Positions 26,473-35,496 of a stretch of 64,000 bases of DNA are shown piece after piece. A program made the position numbers and the translations under genes. The stretch is from JAGVSR01 sp031413815 (GTDB lineage Bacteria; Pseudomonadota; Alphaproteobacteria; Rhizobiales; Hyphomicrobiaceae). The notes beneath the pieces were generated by a model that did no database searches, was not told where the DNA came from, and was given only the letters and a program-made list of their open reading frames with translations. The stretch spans positions 1 through 64,000 of the forward strand of contig JANOFU010000098.1 in NCBI GenBank assembly GCA_031413815.1, given 5' to 3'. Position 1 is the stretch's first letter. Every line of letters starts with the position of its first letter.

Positions 26473-27300
26473 TTAACCTGCCTTCAAGGCAGCACTCAGC
26501 ACTGTCACAAGCTCTAGGACCGCTGGCACCGTCTGACCAGAGGGTTTTCCGTCGCCGTCCAGGCTTTCTTGAATGGCGTTAACCAGGGCAGACCCGACGA
26601 CGACGCCATCCGCCCCCTTGGCCAGATCCCGGACTTGCTGGGCTGTGCGTACACCAAACCCAACAACGACGGGCAAATCGGACGCCGATTTGATGCGGGC
26701 CACCTGTTTTTGCACGTCCGTGACAACCGGGGCGGCGGCGCCCGTAATTCCGGCGATCGACACGTAATAAACGAAGCCGGAGGTGTTTGCGAGCACGGCG
26801 GGCAACCGTTTGGCGTCCGTCGTCGGAGTTGCTAACCTTATGAAATTCAGTCCTTTTTCGACAGCGGGCAGGCATAGCTCGTCGTCGGCTTCGGGCGGCA
26901 CGTCGACGACGATCAGGCCATCGACCCCCGCTTCTTTCGCGTCCGCCAAAAATTTTTCTCGGCCGTAGACGTAGATCGGGTTGTAGTAGCCCATTAATAC
27001 AACCGGAGTGTTATGATCTGCTTTGCGGTATCGCCGGACCATCTCTAGCGTCTTGATCATCGTCTGGCCGCTCTTGAGCGCGCGCAGTGAGGACGCCTGA
27101 ATGGCGGGGCCATCAGCCATGGGATCGGAAAACGGCATGCCCAATTCAATGATATCGGCACCCGCACCCGCAAGGCCTGCAAAAATCTTCTCGCTGGTCG
27201 CGAGATCCGGATCGCCAGCCGAAATGAATGTAACAAGCGCGCCCCGGCCCTCAGACTTGAGAGCGGCGAAGCGGCGGTCGATGCGTGTTTCAGCGGGCAT
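26473..27300 (-). CDS. trpA: Tryptophan synthase alpha subunit
   Basis: TrpA cleaves indole-3-glycerol phosphate to indole and glyceraldehyde-3-phosphate and channels indole to TrpB. The 275-residue TIM barrel shows LVTFISAGDPD, ELGMPFSDPMADGP (catalytic Glu and Asp region), MGYYNPIY, GLIVVDVPPEE-like DVPPEADD and VGFGVRTAQQV. ATG at 27300 is chosen because the family N-terminus starts there (MPAETRIDRRF); the longer frame upstream is not conserved. Its partner trpB is 4.7 kb upstream, separated by an RND efflux pair, whereas the two are normally adjacent. accD follows 161 bases downstream. Confidence 0.96.
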   Translation of the reverse strand: MPAETRIDRRFAALKSEGRGALVTFISAGDPDLATSEKIFAGLAGAGADIIELGMPFSDPMADGPAIQASSLRALKSGQTMIKTLEMVRRYRKADHNTPVVLMGYYNPIYVYGREKFLADAKEAGVDGLIVVDVPPEADDELCLPAVEKGLNFIRLATPTTDAKRLPAVLANTSGFVYYVSIAGITGAAAPVVTDVQKQVARIKSASDLPVVVGFGVRTAQQVRDLAKGADGVVVGSALVNAIQESLDGDGKPSGQTVPAVLELVTVLSAALKAG

Positions 27301-27448
27301 AGGCACTCTTTTCGCTTGTTGTTCAGAGCCGGCTGGGACGCAGCTGGCGCTCTTGAGGGCTCTAGCCCATTCGAGCGGCCGCAGACAAGCACCCGGTGAG
27401 GCGAACCGGTCAAGGCTCTTGGCCGCAGAGGACCACAGAGTTCGATCC

Positions 27449-28618
27449 TTAACCGACCGGCTGTACGACCTCAACAGCTTCGCCAGACTTCAACAGCGCA
27501 TTCGGGCTTAAAATCACGCGATCACTTGAAGAGAGGCCAGAACAAATCTCAACTTCATTGCCAAGATCGCGGCCAATCTTGACGGGCCGGAATGAAATTT
27601 TGTTTTCCGTGCCGGCGACCGCAACAAATTGCCCGCCTTGCCGGATGACCAGGACGTTCCCGGGCACCAGGACGCACGCGCTATCTCGCTCGATATCGAG
27701 CACCACCTGACCATTCAGTCCCGCAGGCAGCAAGAGGTCGCGATTGTCCATTATCAGCTCCGCGCGCATCGTGCTTGATGCCGTGTCGATCTGCTGAGTG
27801 GTTCGTACGACTTTAGCCTCAAAGGCCTTGCCGGGCATTTCTGCGAAGGTCAACTTAGCAGGCGTCCCGGTCTTCACCTTCAATGCAAAAGACTGGGGTA
27901 CATCGATCTCGACCCGAAGCGGGTCCAGCCGTGCAATGTTATAAAAGTAAGTGTCGGCTTGGCCTGAGTCACCAACAACGCGATCGCCGCGCTCGACTTG
28001 CCGGCTGATGATCGTTCCTTCAAAAGGTGCTCGCACGGTCAGGAACCCTTGGACTTCCTGAAGTCTGCGGACTTCCGCATTCGCCGCATCGAGATCGGCT
28101 TGAGCTGTTTGAACATTTGCCAAGCGTTCATCGAGTGTTTGCTCCGTCAGCACCCGCTTGGGTGCAAGCTCTTTGGCTCGGTCGTGCGTGACCTTGGCGA
28201 GCGTCAGCCTTGCTTTGACTTGCTCGACGGCGGCATTGGCGCGATCAAGTTGCTGCCGGATCTCGGGAGCATCGATCACGACAAGGATGTCACCGGCCTT
28301 GACCCGGTCGCCGATTTCGCCGCGACGTTCGACCACGACTCCGGCTGCTCGACCAGAAATGCGCGCCTGTTCAACGGGAACGGTGCGGCCTGGAAGCGTC
28401 ACTGCAAAACGCGCGCTGGCCGCCTTCGGCACAACGACACGCACTTTGCGCAACGGCGGCGCTGCCAACTCAGTGGGGCTTGGACGTGCTGTGGCCATTG
28501 TTCCATTGATCAGAACGGCAGGAATAGTTCCTAGCTGACCCACCACATCGAACTGACGATCCACGGCGATGGCTGTAGCCGCCAATAGAACCAGTCCGGA
28601 AAATCTCAAAACCGACAC
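27449..28618 (-). CDS. RND efflux periplasmic adaptor (membrane fusion protein), GTG start
   Basis: This 389-residue protein is an HlyD/AcrA-type adaptor that links an inner-membrane RND pump to an outer-membrane channel. It has an N-terminal hydrophobic anchor or signal (about residues 4-20), a barrel-sandwich domain split by a helical hairpin (IDAPEIRQQLDRANAAVEQVKARL, given here by its ends), and VRAPFEGTIISRQVERGDRV on return. The GTG start has GAGG about ten bases upstream. It follows the RND gene by 30 bases; in most pump operons the adaptor comes first. No outer-membrane factor gene is present. Base composition is visibly less GC-rich than the flanking trp genes. Confidence 0.92.
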   Translation of the reverse strand: MSVLRFSGLVLLAATAIAVDRQFDVVGQLGTIPAVLINGTMATARPSPTELAAPPLRKVRVVVPKAASARFAVTLPGRTVPVEQARISGRAAGVVVERRGEIGDRVKAGDILVVIDAPEIRQQLDRANAAVEQVKARLTLAKVTHDRAKELAPKRVLTEQTLDERLANVQTAQADLDAANAEVRRLQEVQGFLTVRAPFEGTIISRQVERGDRVVGDSGQADTYFYNIARLDPLRVEIDVPQSFALKVKTGTPAKLTFAEMPGKAFEAKVVRTTQQIDTASSTMRAELIMDNRDLLLPAGLNGQVVLDIERDSACVLVPGNVLVIRQGGQFVAVAGTENKISFRPVKIGRDLGNEVEICSGLSSSDRVILSPNALLKSGEAVEVVQPVG

Positions 28619-28648
28619 TCAATCTGCCTCGTGTCTTTCTGCAAGCGG

Positions 28649-31600
28649 TTAAGCTTCGGCTGGCTCGCGTTGTTGAGATGGAAGACGAAGCGGTGTGGAG
28701 GCGGCAGGGTTCCTTGGCCGGACAAGCAATGCAAACAGGACCGGCACGAAGGTCAAAGTTGCCGCCGTACCGAACACAAGCCCACCGATGACTGCCCGGC
28801 CGAGCGGAGCATTTTGCTCACCGCCTTCACCCCAACCAAGAGCCAATGGAATAATCCCGACAATCATCGCAGTCGCGGTCATGATGACCGGCCTCAAACG
28901 AGTTTCAGCTGCCTCAATGGCGGCCTCTAACGGGGACTCGCCGGCCGACAGACGGTCACGCGCGAAGCTGGTGACAAGTACGCTATTGGCCGTCGACACA
29001 CCAATGACCATGATCAACCCTGTTAGCGCCGGAACGGAGAGCGGCGTTCCCGTGATATAGAGGGCAAACAAGGCGCCTGAAATAGCGACCGGTTGGCTCC
29101 CCATCGCGATGAACGGCATCAGCCAGCTTTGAAAGTTAATGACCATTAGAAGATAAACGAGTACAGCCGCTAGGAGAATTCCACCGAGCATCTCTGCATA
29201 AGCCTGATGCATAGATTGCGCCTGACCTGCGACTTCGATGCGGTTGGCCGGCTTCAAACGTTGACTGACAACATCGATGGCACGGCGCACGTCTTGGTAA
29301 ACACTGCCGATATCCCGCCCTGCCGCATTCGCAAGAATGGTCGTCACTGGCTGCAGCATGTACCGATCGATGTTCGCCGGGATCTGCCGGATCTGAAGAG
29401 CCGCAATCGATCGTAGCGGAATTGCGGCACCGCCAGCGGCCGGTTGCACGGGCGTATTGAGAAGCTGCTCGACGGTCGTCAACTTGGCCGGTGGGGCAAC
29501 GACTTGGACTGTGTATGAAGCTGCAATTGCAGGATCGGCCCAGAAACTCGGCGACACTGTTCCCGAAACACCAAGAGCTGAGAGCAGAGCCGACGCCGCA
29601 CCCTCCGGTGTCACGCCAAGTTGCAATGCCCGGACGCGATCAATTTCCAAGTTGTAGGTTGGCAAGTTGCGGACTTGCCGGATGGCAACATCAGTCGCAC
29701 CGGAAATTTTTCGCACTGCTTCCGTCAGGTCACGTGCAATATCGGCATTGCCTGGCCCATCCCGTCCAATCACCCGAATCTCGAAGTCGGCTTGAGAATT
29801 GCCAGCCAGTGTTTGAGACGTTGCGTCAGCTGGCCGAAAGTAAACCGTCAACTTCGGAAACCTGTCGCGCAGCATCGCCCGAATGTTGTCAACATGGCTC
29901 CCGGTCCAACTATGCCCCTCCGTGAGCTGGATTAGCATCTCACCATCAAAGGACCCGATCACCCCGCTTTCAACCCAAGCAAGGTTGATCGGTTCAGGTG
30001 CGCCAATGTTCTCTGTGACAAATGCGAGCTCGTTCGCAGGAATGACGTTGCGGACTTCCCGCTGCACTTCAGCAAACAATCCCGCGGTATCCTCCAGACG
30101 TGTGCCGGGTTCACCGCGAAGATAAACTCTGATCATTCCTGCATCAGCTTGAGGGAAGAACTCGCGACCGACGCTGGTTGCAGAGTATGCACCAATCATC
30201 AGGGCGAAGAACAATCCAATAACCGGTAGCGCTTTCCGCCGCACGAACAACTGTAAAAGCGAAACGAGAGTCCGCTCAACCACCCCGAGCACAGAGCTAA
30301 CAACTCCGGTCACCCAACCAAGCACCCCTTTTCCAACGTCGTTGGTATTGTTCTCACTTAGAAGCATCACTGCCAGCACAGGCACCAGGGTTCGTGACAA
30401 AATGTAAGACGCAGCCATCGCGAATATGACAGCAAGACCTAGAGGAACGAAGATAAATGCCGCAGTTCCAGTCAGCAGGAAAAGCGGTGTAAACACGATG
30501 CAAATCGCCAATGTCGAAACGAACTCTGGGAATGCCACTTCCTTCGCGCTCTTTAGAACAGCGGCATTCAAAGGCATTTCATTCTCGAGGTTGCGGTTGA
30601 TGTTCTCGATCTCGACCAGTGCGTTGTCGACCAAGATACCTATCGCTAGCATCAAGCCACCTAGCGTCATCAAGTTGAACGTTTGTCCTGTGAGAGCCAA
30701 GCCCGTAACAGACGCCAGCAAAGCAAGTGGAATTGACGTGAGGACGATCAGTGAGGAACGCCAGCTGCCTAAGAACAGCAAGACCACAAATGCGACCAGA
30801 CACGCGACAATGGCGGCTTCTTTGATCACATTATCGACGGCGTTCGCGACAAAAACCGACTGGTCGAATACAGGCTCAATCGTGATGCCGGGCGGAGCTG
30901 ACGCGCGCAATTCCGGCAGTCGCTGCATGACTTGGCGGACAACATCGACCGTAGAGGCGTCGCCGAGTTTCAAGATTGAAACGATGACCGCGTTCTGACC
31001 ATCAAGTCGCGCGATATTCGTCTGGATAGCGGAGCCATCGCGAATATTTGCAACATCGCCAACCCGGACGACACGGCCATCCACCGATCTCAGTGGTAAA
31101 TCGGCAAACGCGGCCACCGTGTCCGGGCTCGCATTTGTTGTCACCACGATTTCCCGGCCATCGACCCGCAGGGTTCCAGTTGGCAACGTCAAGTTCTGCG
31201 TATTGACAGCACGAGCCACTTCGCTTGGCGAAAATCCGTAGGCTTGAAGTGCATCAGGCCGGAGTTCAATCATGATCTGACGCGCAGCACCGCCGTACGG
31301 CAAAGTCAGGCGCAGACCAGGAATTGATTGAATTTGCGAGCGCAATTGCAAGCGGCCATAGTCAAACAGGGCGCCCGAATTGAGCGTGTCCGAGGCCAGA
31401 ACAAGTTGCAGGACAGGCACGCTAGACGGCACGAAGGGGACGATCAAGGGCGGCGATGTACCTGGCGGCATGCGCCGTAAAATAGTTTGACTGACGGCCG
31501 TGATCTGGCTGAAGGCCGTTGTCACATCTGTCCCTGGCTGAAAGGTCACGCGGACGATGGCAACGCCGGTCAACGTTTCAGACCGCACGTCCCGGATGTT

Positions 31601-31828
31601 ATCGACGTTGTTGAGAATTGCGATTTCGCCAAACGTTGAGATCTTGGACGCCATCTCTGGCGCGTTGAGACCACCGTACGTCCAGATCAGATTGATTGCT
31701 GGAATCCGGACTGCGGGAAGGATGTCCGTCGACATACGGGCCGACGACAATCCACCAACCAGCAGCAGAAGAATGGCGAGCACGCCAACACTGTGGCGAT
31801 GGGCCAGTGCGTACCGGACGATCCACAC
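28649..31828 (-). CDS. RND efflux transporter permease, GTG start
   Basis: A 1059-residue, twelve-helix RND pump driven by proton flow. Helix 4 carries GILVDNALVEIENINR: one Asp followed by Asn, where AcrB has Asp-Asp. The late RPVIMTATAMIVGIIPLALG block before the last helices is typical. I set the start at GTG 31828 because GGAG lies seven bases upstream and the mature N-terminus VWIVRYALAHRHSV follows; a TTG 24 bases earlier is an alternative. It sits between trpB (190 bases upstream) and its adaptor, splitting the trp cluster. Substrate is unknown. The lower GC content than neighbours suggests acquisition by transfer. Confidence 0.93.
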   Translation of the reverse strand: MWIVRYALAHRHSVGVLAILLLLVGGLSSARMSTDILPAVRIPAINLIWTYGGLNAPEMASKISTFGEIAILNNVDNIRDVRSETLTGVAIVRVTFQPGTDVTTAFSQITAVSQTILRRMPPGTSPPLIVPFVPSSVPVLQLVLASDTLNSGALFDYGRLQLRSQIQSIPGLRLTLPYGGAARQIMIELRPDALQAYGFSPSEVARAVNTQNLTLPTGTLRVDGREIVVTTNASPDTVAAFADLPLRSVDGRVVRVGDVANIRDGSAIQTNIARLDGQNAVIVSILKLGDASTVDVVRQVMQRLPELRASAPPGITIEPVFDQSVFVANAVDNVIKEAAIVACLVAFVVLLFLGSWRSSLIVLTSIPLALLASVTGLALTGQTFNLMTLGGLMLAIGILVDNALVEIENINRNLENEMPLNAAVLKSAKEVAFPEFVSTLAICIVFTPLFLLTGTAAFIFVPLGLAVIFAMAASYILSRTLVPVLAVMLLSENNTNDVGKGVLGWVTGVVSSVLGVVERTLVSLLQLFVRRKALPVIGLFFALMIGAYSATSVGREFFPQADAGMIRVYLRGEPGTRLEDTAGLFAEVQREVRNVIPANELAFVTENIGAPEPINLAWVESGVIGSFDGEMLIQLTEGHSWTGSHVDNIRAMLRDRFPKLTVYFRPADATSQTLAGNSQADFEIRVIGRDGPGNADIARDLTEAVRKISGATDVAIRQVRNLPTYNLEIDRVRALQLGVTPEGAASALLSALGVSGTVSPSFWADPAIAASYTVQVVAPPAKLTTVEQLLNTPVQPAAGGAAIPLRSIAALQIRQIPANIDRYMLQPVTTILANAAGRDIGSVYQDVRRAIDVVSQRLKPANRIEVAGQAQSMHQAYAEMLGGILLAAVLVYLLMVINFQSWLMPFIAMGSQPVAISGALFALYITGTPLSVPALTGLIMVIGVSTANSVLVTSFARDRLSAGESPLEAAIEAAETRLRPVIMTATAMIVGIIPLALGWGEGGEQNAPLGRAVIGGLVFGTAATLTFVPVLFALLVRPRNPAASTPLRLPSQQREPAEA

Positions 31829-32041
31829 GAACGGTCTCCAGTGAAAACACAAACTGCGACGAGCGGTCTGATGATGGACTATGCCATTTTGGGCGCCGGA
31901 ACCAAAGTTAACAGGATGTCATGACGGCCAGGAGTGACGGACCAGGGAATTGTCCCTCATCGCTCAATGCCGCAACGCTCGGGCCAACGGATCCATCGTG
32001 CACCCGCAACATTGTGAATGTAGAATGGCTTTAGACGGGGC

Positions 32042-33283
32042 TTAGATCTTCATTCCCAGCGCCTTGGCTACCGTGAACAGATCTTTGTCTCCGCGGCCGC
32101 AAAGGTTCATCACCAGCAGATTGTCCTTCGGCAGCGTCGGCGCAAGCTTCATCACATGGGCGATGGCATGGCTTGGCTCGAGCGCCGGAATAATGCCTTC
32201 GAGGCGCGTGCACAGTTGCAGCGCTTCGAGCGCTTCCGTATCGGTGATCGACACGTACGTTACGCGGCCCGTATCCTTCAGCCACGAATGCTCGGGTCCG
32301 ACACCGGGGTAATCCAACCCCGCCGAAATCGAATGGCCTTCCAGTATCTGGCCGTCACTATCCTGCAGCAAATACGTGCGGTTGCCATGCAGCACGCCCG
32401 GCGCGCCGCCATTCATCGACGCGGCATGGCCGTTTTCGACATCAAGACCATGTCCGCCCGCTTCCACGCCGTAAATCGCGACGTCCTTGTCATCCAAGAA
32501 CGGATGAAACAGTCCGATGGCATTTGATCCCCCGCCGATGCACGCCACCAGCGTGCCGGGCAGACGGCCTTCCAGCGCCACCATCTGCTCGCGGGTTTCC
32601 TGGCCGATGATCGACTGGAAATCGCGCACCATGGAAGGATACGGATGCGGTCCTGCCGCCGTGCCGATGAGGTAGTAGGTATCTTTGACGTTCGTGACCC
32701 AATCGCGCAGCGCTTCGTTCATGGCGTCTTTGAGGGTCCCAGCACCGGACGTGACAGGATTGAGCTTGGCGCCGAGCAGCTTCATGCGCGCCACGTTGGG
32801 GGCCTGACGTTCAATGTCGGTGGCACCCATGTAGATCTCGCACGGCAACTCAAACTTGGCGCACACGGTGGCGACGGCCACGCCGTGCTGTCCCGCACCC
32901 GTCTCAGCGATGATGCGGGTTTTGCCCATGCGCCGCGCCAGCAAGATCTGGCCAAGGCAATTGTTGATCTTGTGTGAGCCGGTATGGTTGAGCTCATCGC
33001 GCTTGAAGTAGATTTTCGCGCCACCCAAATGCTTGGTCATGCGCTCGGCGAAATAGAGCGGCGACGGACGGCCGGAATAGTGCGTGTTGAGGTGGTCGAT
33101 CTCGGCTTGGAACGTGGGATCGGCCTTGGCGGTGTTGTAAGCCTTTTCCAGATCGAGGATCAGCGGCATCAGCGTTTCAGCGACAAAGCGGCCGCCGAAT
33201 ATGCCAAAGAAGCCCTTGTCATCGGGGCCTGTGCGGTAGCTGTTGAGATTTGCCTCCGCGACTGTTCTACCTTTGGTCGCCAT
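32042..33283 (-). CDS. trpB: Tryptophan synthase beta subunit
   Basis: TrpB is the PLP enzyme that joins indole and serine to make tryptophan. The 413-residue protein shows the PLP lysine in HTGSHKINN, the ETGAGQHG segment, ACIGGGSNAIG for phosphate binding, and MNLCGRGDKD near the C-terminus. AGGAA precedes the ATG. It lies 39 bases after trpF, so these two are cotranscribed. The alpha subunit gene, normally next, is displaced by the RND pair, so trpA may now depend on a promoter inside or after the insert. Confidence 0.97.
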   Translation of the reverse strand: MATKGRTVAEANLNSYRTGPDDKGFFGIFGGRFVAETLMPLILDLEKAYNTAKADPTFQAEIDHLNTHYSGRPSPLYFAERMTKHLGGAKIYFKRDELNHTGSHKINNCLGQILLARRMGKTRIIAETGAGQHGVAVATVCAKFELPCEIYMGATDIERQAPNVARMKLLGAKLNPVTSGAGTLKDAMNEALRDWVTNVKDTYYLIGTAAGPHPYPSMVRDFQSIIGQETREQMVALEGRLPGTLVACIGGGSNAIGLFHPFLDDKDVAIYGVEAGGHGLDVENGHAASMNGGAPGVLHGNRTYLLQDSDGQILEGHSISAGLDYPGVGPEHSWLKDTGRVTYVSITDTEALEALQLCTRLEGIIPALEPSHAIAHVMKLAPTLPKDNLLVMNLCGRGDKDLFTVAKALGMKI

Positions 33284-33322
33284 CGGTGAGTTCCTGCGCT
33301 TTTTTGCGGGCCGTGTCTGCTG

Positions 33323-33991
33323 TTATGCCGTCTGCTTAGCCCTCTTCGCCTCCAGAAGAAAGTGGCGGATGAGCTCAGGGTCCTTGACGCCGGGGGACCG
33401 TTCAACACCCGACGACACATCGACGATGGCCGCGCGGGTTAGCGAAATCGCGGCTGCAACGTTGCCGGGGGTCAATCCACCAGCGAGCGCGAACGGCATC
33501 TGGCCCTGGAGCGGTTTCAAAATCTGCCAGTCGAACGCCAAGCCGTTGCCGCCAGGCAGAACGGATTCGGGCGGCGCTTTGGCATCAAACAACAGCACAT
33601 CGGCCACCTCGCCGGGCTCGTAGAACGGCCGCGCTGCGGTCACATCCCCGGCCTTGGCAACAGACACTGCTTTCCAAATCGCACGGTCTGACACGCGCCG
33701 GATCGCGCGCACACGATCGATCGTCTCAGAGCCATGGAGTTGAAGGACATCGGGGGAAACCTGATCCACAACCTCTTCAACAAAGCGATCTGACGGGTCC
33801 ACCAACAGCGCGACAACACGAGCTTTGCCGCGAGCGCGGGAATATCGCGCCAGTTCGCGCGCACGATCAACGTCCAGATGCCGCGGGCTCCGCGGGAAGA
33901 ACACCAGCCCCACAAAATCCGCGCCCGCTGACAGCGCCGCGTCGAGCGCCTGTTCGGTCTTGATCCCGCAGATTTTGACTAGCGCCGTCAT
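33323..33991 (-). CDS. trpF: Phosphoribosylanthranilate isomerase
   Basis: TrpF isomerises phosphoribosylanthranilate in tryptophan synthesis. The 222-residue barrel begins MTALVKICGIKTEQAL, the family signature, and has VGLVFFPRSPRH, VLQLHGSE, FALAGGLTPGNV and VDVSSGVERSPGVKD. ATG 33991 follows AGAAGGA closely; the longer frame to 34030 adds 13 unconserved residues. It is 39 bases downstream of a TRIC-family channel gene and 39 bases upstream of trpB, so it lies inside a long minus-strand run that begins at sppA. Confidence 0.96.
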   Translation of the reverse strand: MTALVKICGIKTEQALDAALSAGADFVGLVFFPRSPRHLDVDRARELARYSRARGKARVVALLVDPSDRFVEEVVDQVSPDVLQLHGSETIDRVRAIRRVSDRAIWKAVSVAKAGDVTAARPFYEPGEVADVLLFDAKAPPESVLPGGNGLAFDWQILKPLQGQMPFALAGGLTPGNVAAAISLTRAAIVDVSSGVERSPGVKDPELIRHFLLEAKRAKQTA

Positions 33992-34030
33992 CGGTCCTTC
34001 TTCGCATAGTCTGCAGCTCACGTCGCTCAC

Positions 34031-34717
34031 TCACCCATCGCGTTCGAACGGCTCCACTTTCGAATAGTCGCGGCCCGGACGGGACCGGAACGCGGGCAGC
34101 GACCAAGTGTAATAGAGCGCGAGCGCCCGGACAGCAAATCCCGCCAGGAACCCCGCGAGGGCTGGCACAACACCGCTGACGCCGGCACCTGTTAGCACCA
34201 CATAGACGGACGCTGCGATGATCGCGGGGATGACGTAGATTTCGCGCCTCAGAATGACCGGGCTCTCACCGCCCAGAACATCACGGATGATGCCCCCAAA
34301 CACTGCCGTGATCACACCCATCACGACGGCGATAAAAGCCGTGGTCCCAGCCGCCAAGCCCTGCTGCGCGCCAATCACGGACACCAGCGCCAATCCCACA
34401 GCGTCGAGCCACAGGATGACCCGGTAACGGGACTGAGGGATGTAGGCCGTGAAATAAACAATGGTCGAGGCGACGAGGCAAACACCGACATAAGCCGGTT
34501 CTTTGACCCAGAAAACCGGCAACTTGCCGAGCACCACATCGCGTACCGTACCGCCGCCGATCCCAGTGACGGTCGCCAGCAGGGCAAACCCGAAGATGTC
34601 CATTTCCTTACGGCTCGCAACCAGCGCGCCCGTGACCGCAAACACGGCAACAGCGATCCACTCAACAGCCACCGCCAGCGAAGTCCATGCCTCGACAGGA
34701 AGGAATTGCGAGGTCAT
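34031..34717 (-). CDS. Trimeric intracellular cation channel (TRIC/UPF0126) family membrane protein
   Basis: This 228-residue integral membrane protein belongs to the bacterial TRIC family, formerly UPF0126. It is made of two repeats, each with a Gly-rich break: TGIGGGTVRDVVLG in the first and AVFGGIIRDVLGGE in the second, the diagnostic pair. About seven hydrophobic segments are visible. Family members conduct monovalent cations; the physiological role in bacteria is unclear. ATG 34717 is the likely start; a TTG nine bases earlier is possible. It is 41 bases after the LapA-like gene and 39 bases before trpF. Confidence 0.9.
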   Translation of the reverse strand: MTSQFLPVEAWTSLAVAVEWIAVAVFAVTGALVASRKEMDIFGFALLATVTGIGGGTVRDVVLGKLPVFWVKEPAYVGVCLVASTIVYFTAYIPQSRYRVILWLDAVGLALVSVIGAQQGLAAGTTAFIAVVMGVITAVFGGIIRDVLGGESPVILRREIYVIPAIIAASVYVVLTGAGVSGVVPALAGFLAGFAVRALALYYTWSLPAFRSRPGRDYSKVEPFERDG

Positions 34718-34758
34718 GTTCGACAATCACCCGCCAGAATGTAATCGAGAACTCAGCG

Positions 34759-35118
34759 TCATGCCGCGTCCCGGCGCGGAGCGGTCAATTGCTGGGCCCG
34801 CTGGGTGATGTCTTTGTCGCGCTCGCGTGCCAGGCGATCGGCCTCTGACTGCCAGCGCTTGGCTTGCGAGCTTTGCACCCGCGCATGGCGCCGGTAGCGG
34901 CCTTGCGTGATCCACGTCGCGATGCCACCCAGAACAACGCCGGCGATCAGCGCCCCAAGCAGATAGACGAAGAACGGCATGGACAATGCCAGCCGTGGGG
35001 TTTCGGGATGGAACGGATCAAGCACCATTTGGACGTTATGGCGATTGGCGATGGCGAGCGTTGTCAATGCGACCGCTGCGGGAAAGGCCAGCAAGATCCA
35101 GAAGATTCGCTTCAGCAC
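34759..35118 (-). CDS. LapA-domain (DUF1049-like) membrane protein, GTG start
   Basis: The 119-residue protein has two membrane helices (about residues 5-24 and 45-68) and a basic, charged cytoplasmic tail (RRHARVQSSQAKRWQSEADR, about 75-95). This is the layout of LapA/YciS, which in E. coli works with LapB in regulating LpxC and lipopolysaccharide assembly. No lapB is present here. The GTG start is preceded by GAGG. In Hyphomicrobiales a gene of this type commonly lies just after ihfB, as here (46 bases), which supports the assignment. Confidence 0.8.
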   Translation of the reverse strand: MLKRIFWILLAFPAAVALTTLAIANRHNVQMVLDPFHPETPRLALSMPFFVYLLGALIAGVVLGGIATWITQGRYRRHARVQSSQAKRWQSEADRLARERDKDITQRAQQLTAPRRDAA

Positions 35119-35164
35119 GGAGAGCCTCGCGCGTTATGCAAACAAGTGACGAGCGCAGGGCGTG

Positions 35165-35467
35165 TTACTTCGCCAGCTTGGCGTCGCCCTCGCCATTCAG
35201 GCGGTCCCGCAGCTCTTTGCCGGTCTTGAAGAACGGGACAAATTTTTCCTCAACCGGCACCGGCGATCCTGTGCGTGGGTTGCGGCCTTGGCGGGCGGCG
35301 CGATGCTTGACGGTGAACGCGCCAAAGCCGCGCAGCTCAACACGGTCGCCGCGCGCCAACGCATCGACGATTTCGTCAAACACCACGTTTACGATCCGCT
35401 CCACGTCGCGGTGATAGAGGTGCGGATTGGTGCTGGAGATCTTCTGTATCAGCTCTGATTTGATCAC
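35165..35467 (-). CDS. ihfB: Integration host factor beta subunit, GTG start
   Basis: IhfB pairs with IhfA to form a DNA-bending nucleoid protein. The 100-residue product has the HU/IHF fold with GRNPRTG at the arm tip, which intercalates into DNA, and RGFGAFTVK. Two in-frame GTG codons compete, at 35473 and 35467. I choose 35467 because it gives MIKSELIQKI, the usual family N-terminus, and leaves six bases after GAGGG. It is 29 bases downstream of sppA, the common rhizobial order. Confidence 0.95.
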   Translation of the reverse strand: MIKSELIQKISSTNPHLYHRDVERIVNVVFDEIVDALARGDRVELRGFGAFTVKHRAARQGRNPRTGSPVPVEEKFVPFFKTGKELRDRLNGEGDAKLAK

Positions 35468-35496
35468 GGCCACCCTCGAAAACTTTCTGATTTCCC

